Assembly (NCBI GenBank): GCA_030159075.1 | Contig: BROG01000482.1 | Coordinates: 77,001-141,000, forward strand | DNA: 64,000 bases | From: Atrina japonica | Taxonomy: Eukaryota; Mollusca; Bivalvia; Pterioida; Pinnidae | Direction: 5' to 3' | Shown: in pieces, positions 1-10,000 of the stretch | How positions within the stretch are numbered: position 1 is the stretch's first letter | How the letters are laid out: every line of letters starts with the position of its first letter | Translations under genes and position numbers: made by a program | Notes under the pieces: generated by a model | Database searches by the model: none | Told to the model about the DNA's origin: nothing | The model's input: the letters and a program-made list of their open reading frames with translations, nothing else

Positions 1-234
1 TTGATACTGTACGCAGTATTCGGACTGTTCCAGTTAGAAATGTGGAGGTACACGGTTTTCTAAGAACTTTTTTTTCTATGAAAGCTATTGGCAAGGTCAC
101 ATTCCTATGGATTGTTTATATAAGACCATTTTATTCAAAGTAAAGATGTCTTATAATAAAAAGTTCAACTGAGGGATATGTTTAGTAGCAAATAAAGATG
201 AAATGGGTGTATCTGTACAATCTAATTAAAAACT

Positions 235-359
235 GATCTCTCTGACTCTCATTGCACCTGTTTTCTGATATGTTGTGTAGAGGTTTAATGCAATTCACTA
301 CATGTGATTGCATTGGATCATTTATGCGACGTATCAGAAACTGGGAGCAATGAGAGATC
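235..359. repeat. Imperfect foldback (inverted repeat) element
   Basis: The left arm starts GATCTCTCTGACTCTCATTG and the right arm ends GGGAGCAATGAGAGATC. The arms pair imperfectly around a loop containing TGTGATTGCATTGG. The left arm is closely related to both ends of the element at 26602-27117, so this is a dispersed inverted-repeat family. No coding capacity. Confidence 0.55.
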
Positions 360-370
360 ATATTTGTAAA

Positions 371-487
371 GCGGTGCAGGGGGTATCGACCTGGATAGCT
401 CAGTTGGTAAGAGTGCCCTGCTAGTGTTAGAAAGGTCCAGGTTCGATTTCTGGTTTGGTTGCACATTTTTCCTTGCCTACTACATTT
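371..487 (+). mobile_element. tRNA-derived SINE-like fragment, copy 1
   Basis: It contains an A-box-like GATAGCTCAGTTGGTAAGAG and a B-box-like GGTTCGATTTC, about 35 bp apart, followed by a conserved tail ending in CTTGCCTACTACATTTG. The flanks of the tRNA-like part do not form a convincing acceptor stem, so it is a tRNA-derived repeat and not a tRNA gene. A second copy follows at 573. Confidence 0.55.
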
Positions 488-572
488 GGCACCCAACTAA
501 ATAACTCACAATGGTGTTTTAAGAGTCGCGTTGATTATTGGGGTCAGAAATCTTGATAAAAGGGAGGCGTGT

Positions 573-691
573 AACGGTGCAGGGGGTATTGGTCTGGATA
601 GCTCAGTTGGTAAGAACATCCTGCTAGTGTTAGGAAGGTCCTGGGTACGATTCCTGATCTGGCCGCACATTTTTCCTTGCCTACTACATTT
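573..691 (+). mobile_element. tRNA-derived SINE-like fragment, copy 2
   Basis: Direct repeat of the module at 371-487, offset by about 201 bp, with the same leader GGTGCAGGGGGTAT, A-box-like segment, B-box-like segment (decayed to GGGTACGATTC) and tail. The similarity includes the leader and tail, so the two copies belong to one family or are a local duplication. Confidence 0.55.
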
Positions 692-1776
692 GTTTAATTA
701 GAATGGATGTTTCATTAATGTGGAGTGACAGGCTTGTTTGTATTATACTTGTTCATACCCAGATTTGTTTATACTTGGGCTTGTTCATACCTGGGCTTGA
801 TTACACCTGGTTTTTAAGGCAAGGCCTTATTGCTATGACAGGCTCAGAACTCCTGGGAGTTTTCTGTGTACAAAATTAAGCATCATCAGCAACCCAGTTC
901 AAAAATCAATGTGCCATAGGATTTGCCGAACTACTACTTGCGCTGTAAAAAGTAGTTACCTGAGATTCAACCATTAAAATACTTCTTTGTGTCAAATTTG
1001 AATCTTGTTTCATTCACATACTCTCTCCTTATAATTCCTGAACTAATTTACCATTTCTTTTAATTTGAAAACTCGATGAAACTAAAATTCAAAACGAAGA
1101 CAGTCGAAAATGCTGTGATGAATTATTATAGTCATAAGACATAGGACACTTGTTGAAAAGGGGAATTCGATCAGTTCAGCTTTGGCGATTTGGACATTGA
1201 TACCCATTTTAATTTGCGTTATTTAGAAACTGGAATCGATCATCATTTCCTTTTTATTCATATAGCATGAATTTTTACTTAACTGATAGATTATTTAAGT
1301 TTTCAAGTTTACTCGTGGAAGTAATAGTAGACAAACTCAGGATTAAACCGTTAATGTCCGACATCGAGTAAGATGCTTTCCTGGGGTGCTGTAAATTCTG
1401 TTCATTCGTGAGAGGATAAAAGACCAGTTTACTCTATCCTGGTTCTGGTCGGATAGCACAAACATTAATGCAGCTAGCGATTGCATGATTCCTGCCAGTA
1501 ATAGAGTTTGGTGGTTTTAGTTAATGTATTTTACATTGGTCATCGTTACCACGGGTGTTTCGACTTTAAATCAGTTCGACCCGATGTTTAAATTTTTTAA
1601 CCCAATTCATATTTGAGACATTGATCTACATTTATTACTCCGTTTTTACACACCAAATAACAATGTAATTTTAAGGTTATTGAATGAACATTTTTCTGTT
1701 AAAAAATTAGGGAGTAAAGGGAACTGAATAATGCAACATTTTTTAAAGCTGTTGAAAGTTGTGATAGATCTACAAC
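692..1776. other. Intergenic, no feature recognised
   Basis: AT-rich single-copy-looking sequence. A short run of degenerate repeats (CATACCTGGGCTTG and variants) lies around 740-810. I see no exon, RNA gene or element boundary. Confidence 0.4.
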
Positions 1777-2157
1777 CATGGGACATAAATATTTGTCACT
1801 TTTGTTATTTTCTTCTTTGTTTTATATAAAACCAACAATTTTTAAATGCACACAGAATCCACTAATTAAAAATATTAAAATTACTTCAGGTAAATTTTGA
1901 CACATTTCATTAGACTGAAAGAATAATTACAGAATTTACAAAATTATTCCGTGAGAAAAATACTGTCATTTCTGTAAATAAACATGATAATTTAAAAATG
2001 AATATATATTTTTGAAATATGAAATTGTCCTACATGTAGATCTACCATAAATTTGTACAAATTGTAAAATTCTAGATTTTACCAGCATTTAAAAATTATT
2101 GGTTGTATATAAAACAAAGAAGAAAATAACATAAGTGACAAATATATATGTCCCATG
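1777..2157. mobile_element. MITE-like element with about 75-bp terminal inverted repeats
   Basis: The left arm (1777-1852, starting CATGGGACATAAATATTTGT) is matched by the reverse complement of the right arm (2084-2157, ending ATATATATGTCCCATG) along nearly its whole length, including AAACAAAGAAGAAAATAAC. The interior of about 230 bp has no open frame. This structure is typical of a non-autonomous DNA element; the superfamily is not identifiable from what I see. Confidence 0.7.
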
Positions 2158-2332
2158 ACTGAACATGTAAATCTAAGTCCGACCTGTATGTCTGCTGTTT
2201 TGTAATGACAATGTAAACATATCATAAAATGTATAAATTTCTACTGATGCCTAATCAAAAATAAACATCCATTAATTTTCTTATATTTCAAATAAATGTT
2301 TTGGTTTAAAGATGTACCATGGTATATGACAG

Positions 2333-2647
2333 CCTATACTAATTGAGCCAGCCTGGCTCAGTTGGTAGCGCGCTCCACTCTTGATTGTGCGGTCGTGAGT
2401 TCGAGTCCAGCCGGTGGCAGGTTGGTTTCCTGTCCTTCGGATGAGACAGTAAAACTCGAGGTTCCATGTTGCAGTAGGTGTCGGCACGACACGTTAAAGA
2501 ACCCTACCTGCTCAATGGCCGTTAGTGCCGAGCATAGGCCAAAAAATGAAGCCCTTTGCCGGCATTTGGTGACATCTCCATATGAGTGAAAGATTCTTGA
2601 GTGGGACGTTAAACAACAATAAACAAACAAACAAACCTATACTAATT
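2333..2647 (+). mobile_element. Full-length tRNA-derived SINE with target-site duplication
   Basis: The body is 2345-2635. The 5' head carries the A box (TGGCTCAGTTGGTAGCGCG) and B box (GAGTTCGAGTCC) of a tRNA promoter. The body contains GTTAAAGAACC and TGGTGACATCTCCATATGAG, and the element ends in a (CAAA)n-type tail. It is flanked by the 12-bp direct repeat CCTATACTAATT (2333-2344 and 2636-2647), a clear target-site duplication. The same family recurs at 27148-27420, and related tails occur at 10722-12150 and 20868-21010. Confidence 0.9.
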
Positions 2648-3209
2648 TCTGATTTGAGTAGATCAAGGATGTATATTCCCAGGTTAAACAGTAACTGCAT
2701 GTTCGTACAGATATATATTCTTTTATAAAGTCACCAATTCAGATTTGACAAAGGACTTGCCTTTCAGGACTTTCAGTCCTTTGATGTTTACATCTGGGCT
2801 TCAACCCTTGTTTATACTTGTTCTTTTTTATACTGTGGTTTTACACCGATTAACCAAAAATGTTTATGGAACTTAATAAATGTATCTTGATGGCTTGATA
2901 CCATTTTTCAGATATTTTTCTTCTACATTGTAACTATGTTTTTCTATACATGTATAATGATCTGTTGTAGAATAGTTAATGTACTTTGACTTTCACTTCA
3001 TTTAATTCTATTGTTTGATATGATCTAATTTGGGCCAAATGTCCTGGGACAAAACTACCTAGGAACGAACAGAATTTGGCACAGAAATATTTAGACTAGT
3101 ACTAAAGCATGATTCACAAGGGATTAAAAATTTAAAAACCTGTCAACATTAATATCATACAAATGTACATGTACCGGTATATCATGTTTGATATTTTTTC
3201 TTTGAACAG
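2648..3209. other. Upstream flank or 5' intron of BORCS6
   Basis: AT-rich sequence ending in a good 3' splice site: a T-rich tract, then TTTGAACAG directly before the ATG at 3210. This implies a non-coding (or partly coding) first exon further upstream, which I could not locate. Confidence 0.45.
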
Positions 3210-4020
3210 ATGAAAAATGAAATGGAGAAAATGGAAGACAGAGGAGCTGAGCAATTTCCTGGAAACGAAAATGTGAAAAAACCCTTAGATTTGAAAGAGG
3301 ATTATGAATACAGTAATTCAAAGGGGGGCAATCCCTTTGTAAACTCCATAATTGATGTTAAAAATGTAAAAGGAGATTCTGATGACCCATTTGATATTTT
3401 AAAAGATCATCAGGATGATACGATGGATAAGAATGTGTGCCACGAGAATTCTTCTGAATTAAACAAAAATGAAAGGATCGGGTCGGTTGGATCTGAGGAG
3501 AGTAGTGATCCGTCTGATATGACAGTTACCCATGTCAAACGACAAGACTTTGAGGGTAATAGTTCAGATGAAAAAAGTATAGATACTGTGGATGGTGCCA
3601 TTACCCCAGGGTACAGTAGCAGTGGTGTATCTAACGAGTCTCCAGAAAAAGAACCACATGGTAGTACCCTGGGATACAGCAGCAGTGGTGTATCTAACGA
3701 GTCTCCTGAAAAAGAACCAGATGATAGTGTGGTTCAGAATGGCTCATTACCTCGACCCGGTTCCTTATCTCTTCCGCAACCTTTACAGGTTTATGAGAAA
3801 AAGCGTAGTCGCAGTGATGGACATGAAATCATGCATAAAAGTTGTACTAATGCTATAAGCATTCCACAGACTCGTGATAGTGAGTTTGAAAACATTGAAG
3901 AAACAATGTTATCTAAAAGTATGCCACATGGGACATTTCTAAGAAAAGGTGATATGATAGAATTTGTCGCAGATGATTTGCAGGAGAAAATAAGACGAAG
4001 TAGTCCTCTGACCAAAACAG
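3210..4020 (+). CDS. BORCS6: BORCS6 coding exon 1 (residues 1-270)
   Basis: Acceptor TTTGAACAG at 3209; donor ACAG|GTAAAA at 4020/4021. It encodes the hydrophilic, Ser-rich N-terminal part. Residues of about 132-171 contain two tandem copies of a 20-residue motif (GYSSSGVSNESPEKEP), encoded by a 60-bp duplication at about 3607-3726. Without the splice the frame stops at 4049, which is why it looks like a 279-residue gene. Confidence 0.9.
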
Positions 4021-7000
4021 GTAAAAATGATAGGATGAGCTATTACTAAAGTAAAAAGTATAATATCAATATTTTTATTTTTGGTTGAGCAAATGTGATT
4101 TTGTCTTTATCAGATATAGTATTTTTCAATCCAATATAAAGATAACAAGAAATATTTATTTGTATGATTCAATATATAGTTTATTCGGTCAAGAATTGAG
4201 AGATAGTTGAATTTTGGAAATCTGAAATAAAAATGACATGTATGTGTACATAGTATATTACAAGATTTACTTGTATGTACCTGTGTGTAAAGAACTATAC
4301 ATGTATACCAATCATGTCTTTGTAGGTGGTAATTAAATGAATTCTGTTGCCATTAAACAAATAAACTAAATACGTACCAATAACAACTAGACATATAGTC
4401 ATGGTTAGCATGACTCCAATATAGACCTTCCTCTAGAAGAAGTTACTCTCTATACCTAAACTTGTTATTTTGCTTGTAAGCTTTGGTCTAGCAAAGAAGT
4501 TTTAGCTTTATGTACCTATAATGCCATTATGTACATGTACAAGTATACATTGTACATGTATCTTTATGTGTCCAAATGAATGCTACAGTGTAAATTTAAT
4601 TGAGTAAATCTTGGAATTTTATATTCACAGAATCAAGTGGACTGAGTAGCCGCACATCAAGTATTCGTAGTATTTCCAGTTTATCAAGTAACACTTCCTC
4701 TGCAGTAGTGACATCTGGAATGTCAAGGTCACCTAGTAGTCAGTTTCAGCAGAGCCCCATTGACATTCCACCTATTGATCCATTGGCTGTGATAGAATTA
4801 GAAGTACAGGCCAAAAAAGTGGCAGACAGTGTTGATCTCATGATGGGAAATCTAAGATCTAATTTACATAAGGTATACATCATTGAAGCAATATGAAACG
4901 TTGTCAGCACAAAATTTTACATTCAGATTTTATACAATATTTTATCTCATATATATCCCAAACCGATCACCTGGTGGTTAAAAGAACAAATGTATGGGTA
5001 TACATGTAATTACAATAATCTTGTCAAACGTATCCCTTTATATTCATTTCTATTAATCGGCCATCATTTTGGCCATTGCTTATTAACTTTCGGAAAAGCT
5101 TTACAAAGATTACCGATTGTCAAGGAAGCACATGGCGAGATGTGTGCATCTATCATCCAACGTAAGATAATTTGTCGAATTTCTCAGTATCGAAAGAATA
5201 CTTAAAGACTCCACATAATTATAGTTAAGGTATGATAACTGTTCTATTTTTCAAGTTGATATAAATTAGGCATATATTATATTAATTTTACACAGCTCTA
5301 CGTTGTAAAAACAAATAAACTGTAAGTGTAAACAAACGTGACGGGCAGCATCTTTGCTAAACAGACATTGGTTTATTGAATATTCACATCAATTTTCCAT
5401 ATAACATGTATAATGCAATCCAATCGTCTTACTTGAATCAAATTACCTTTGTGTATATTAAGCTTGATGCTAGATATTTTTCGGTGTCGTTTCCGTGCCA
5501 AATTAGTCAATTTAAGATCCCAACCATGTGCTCCCGACATCACTTCAGTGTCAACTAATTTGGCACGGAAACGACATGGACAAATATCTAGTGTCAAGCT
5601 TAATAGACACAAATGTCATTTGATTCAATCATTTGAAGTAAGACGATTGGATTGTATTATACATGTTATATGGAAAATTAATGTGAATATTCAATAAACC
5701 AATGTCTATAAATTAGTCAGTTTAAGATACCAACAATGTGTTCCCGACATCACTTCAGTGTCAACAAATATTTTGAGCATGCAGGTTCAGGGAAATCTTG
5801 GGCATTCTCGGTGTCACACATTCGGGCCATAACACCCTCAGTGATTGTTAAAATCAGCATTTATTGGATGGATTGCAAAGCAAGTCCAGTCTATAGATTG
5901 ATGATGTCCATCTGTCTGTCAACATTTGGTTAAAATTTTGGTTTAAGCAAATTCTCAGCAGTTGATAGAGGTGCAGATTTCATACTTGGCCTATAGGTTG
6001 AATTATGTGGGTTTGACTTTTTGGGGTGGAACAAAGTAGCAATGGGGGTGGGGGTCAATATTTTGGCTAAAGTTTTGGTTGAAGTAAATTCTCGGCAATG
6101 AATAGAGGTTTAGACTTCATACTTGGCCTGTAAGTTACCTGTGGCAAGTTCAATTGAATTATATGGGTTTGAACTTTGGGGGGTGGATCAAGTAGTAATT
6201 TGGGTGGGGATCAACATTTTGCTTAAAATTTCAGGTTAAAGGAAGTTCTGGGTAATGGATAGAGGTACAGACTACAAACTTGGCCTGTAGGTTACCTGTG
6301 ACAAGTGCAATTGAATTATGTTGGGATGGATCAAAGTAGTAATGGGGTGGGGATCAATATTTTTTGTGGATAAAGTAGTTGAGTTGAAGCAAAAGTTTTC
6401 GGCAAATGAATAATAGAGGTACAAACTTCATACTTGGCCAGTAGATTACCAGTGACAAGTGCTATTGAGTTATATGGGTTTAAATTTTGGGGGTGGATCA
6501 AATTAGTAATGGGGTGGGGATCAACATTTTGGTTAAAGTTTCAGGTTTCAAGTAAATTCTTGGCAATGGAAGGATGTACAGACTTCATATTTTTATAAAC
6601 AAAAGACTTGGGTGAATAGTGTTTGAACATTTTGACATTTGGTTTCAGGTAATTAAAATGAACCTAATAAGAAATAGTTCTAAACACATGGGCATTATAC
6701 TTGCGTCTAATTTACTGATTAGAATTTACTTTGCAATCCAGCCATACCATCTTTAGCGGTTTCTTGTTTTATGTGTTATATCAGAGATATGTTTCTGGTT
6801 TTATATCTACTTAAAAAATACAACATGGGATTGTTATAATAAGTAGATAAATTATTACTGATATATTGCAGAGAATGATTTTTCTGAAACCACATGAGAT
6901 GAGTTTGTAATGCCCCAAGATATCCAGTGGCGGTACTTGCGCGATAAAGGTTTTCTGAATGCTTGACCCAGAGTTCACTGGCATATAGGCTAATTACACC

Positions 7001-10000
7001 ATTTGCATTACTGCCCAGGAAGCAAGAATCATTCATACGTCATATTCAATAATTTTTCTCCAACATCTAGGCTTCTCCTTACATTATTTTACAATCGTAA
7101 TTTAGATTTTTGAAAACGGTTAACAAGATGTTTACATGCAAGAATTTAACATACACCTCAAAATTAAAATTTGGTTATTTCATATTACTTTAAGATCTAA
7201 TTTATGTAAGGTATAAATTATTAGATCTAATTTACCAGAGGTATACAGCATTGACATCCATTTTATGTAAGGTATAAATTATTAGATCTAATTTACCAGA
7301 GGTATACATCATTTCCAATTTATGTAAGGTATAAATTATTAGATCTAATTTACCAGAGGTATACATCATTGACATCCGATTTATGTAAGGTATAAATTAT
7401 TAGATCTACACAAAGGTACACAGGTAGTATGTTAGATCTAATTTATATAATTTATACAAATAGTATATTAGATCTAATTTACGCCAGGTATACAGGTAGT
7501 ATATTAAATCTAATTTACACAAGGTATACAGGATATTAGATTTAAAATACACAAGGTATACAGGTAGAATATTAAATCTAATTTACTCAAGGTTTACAGG
7601 TAGTATATTAGATCTAATTTACTCAAGGTTTACAGGTAGTATATTAGATCTAATTTACTCAAGGTTTACAGGTAGTATAGTATATTTAATTAACACAAGG
7701 TACACAGGTAGTATATTAGATCTAATTTACTCAAGGTTTAAAGGTAGTATATTAGATCTAATTTACACAAGGTATACAGGTAGTATATTAGATCTAATTT
7801 ACACAAGGTTTACAGGTAGTATATTAGATCTGATTTACACAAAGGTACACAGGTAGTATGTTAGATCTAATTTATATAATTTATACAAATAGTATATTAG
7901 ATCTTATTTACACCAGATATACAGGTAGTATCTTAAATCTAATTTACACAAGGTATACAGGATATTAGATTTAAAATACACAAGGTATACAGGTAGTATA
8001 TTATATTTAATTTACACAAGGCACACAGGTAGTATATTAGATCTAATTTACTCAAGGTTTACAGGTTGTATATTAGATCTAATTTACTCAAGGTTTACAG
8101 GTAGTATATTCTATTTAATTTACACAAGGTATACAGGTAATATATTAGATCTAATTTACACAAGGTACACAGGTAGTATATTAGATCTAATTTACTAAAG
8201 GTTTACAGGTAGTATATTAGATCTAATTTACACAAGGTATACAGGTAGTATATTAGATCTAATTTACACAAGGTTTACAGGAAGTATATTAGATCTGATT
8301 TACACAAAGGTACACAGGTAATATGTTAGATATAATTTATACAAGTAGTATATTAGATCTAATTTACACCAGGTATACAGGTAGTATATTAAATCTAATT
8401 TACACAAGGTATACAGGATATTAGATTTAAAATACACAAGTTATACAGGTAGTATATTATATTTAATTTAAACAAGGTACACAGATAGTATATTAGATCT
8501 AATTTACTCAAGGTTTACAGGTAGTACATTAGATCTAATTTACTCAAGGTTTACAGGTAGTATAATATATTTAATTTACACAAGGTTTACAGGTAATATA
8601 TTAGATCTAATTTACTCAAGGTTTACAGGTAGTATATTAGATCTAATTTACTCAAGGTTTACAGGTAGTATATTAGATCTAATTTACACAAGGTATACAG
8701 TTAGTATATTAAATCTAATTTACACAAGGTATACAGGTAATATATTAGATCTAATTTACACAAGGGATGCAGGTAGTATATTAGATCTGACTTACACAAG
8801 GTATACAGGATATTAGATCTAAATTACACAAGGTATACAGGTAATATATTAGATCTGATTTATACAAGGGATACAGGATATTAGATCTAAATTACACAAG
8901 GTATACAGGTAATATATTAGATCTGATTTACACAAGGTATACAGGATATTAGATCTAAATTACACAAGGTATACAGGTAATATATTAGATCTGATTTATA
9001 CAAGGGATACAGGATATTAGATCTAATTTACACAAGGTAATATACAGGTAATATATTAGATCTAATTTACACAAGGTATAAATGATTACTGTATATACCT
9101 GGAAATTTTTGCTCCCATTTAATTTCTATCATTAAATGTGAATTTAAAACGAAAGCAAAATCATCAATCTCAACAATTGTAGCATGGACATATATGCCGT
9201 CCATGATACTTTGGTGATTAAGATTTCATTTAAGATGGGGTGAATATATTATCTGTCGTAAAAGAGTGAAAATAACCAGGGACGGAAATTACCAGGTATA
9301 CAGTATTTCTTATTTACACAACGTATAAATCATTAGTAGGGCCAGTAATTTTCCATTTCAGATTTGCTATGATTTTGTTTTCAGTTTTGATGCATTTTAT
9401 TTTTTTTCATAAGATTAAAAAATTAAAGACACCACTCTTACATGTATGTTGGTGTAAGATGAGCTTTTTAATTTTTGATTAATATGTGTTTATATTTGTA
9501 ATCTGGTCTGATTTTGTTTTCAGCTTGACATGATGTATATATAAGACATAGGTAACATCCTTTTGTTTACCGTGACAGCTTTAATACGACTAATTTGATT
9601 TCTGTCATAGTCGTCATTTCTCTGTTACAGATGTCAGCCATCACAGTAGGATGTCTAGATGCATACAAAAAGTCAGTCGATGCCACATGTGACTCCGTAG
9701 ATAGTAGCATAAAAGTAAGTATTGTACATGTGTACAAAACATGTCAACAGGTAAGTGTAAAAGTAAGTATTGTACATGTGTACAAAACATGTCAAAAGGT
9801 AAGTATAAAAGTAAGTATTGTACATGTGTACAAAATAATGTCAACAGGTAAGTGTAAAAGTAAGTATTGTACATGTGTACAAAACATGTCAACAGATAAG
9901 TGTAAAAGTAAGTATTGCACATGTGTACAAAACATGTCAACAAGTAAGTGTAAAAGTAAGTATCACATGTGTACAAAACATGTCAAGAGGTAAGTGTAAA

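Noticed and set aside
371..470. tRNA gene
   Set aside because: A and B boxes are present but there is no acceptor-stem pairing and no proper anticodon arm, and the copies carry a shared non-tRNA tail.
9595..9993. 132-codon frame starting before BORCS6 exon 3
   Set aside because: Only 9631-9714 is exon. The rest is the in-frame read of the donor array; kept as a finding about possible donor choice, not as a gene.
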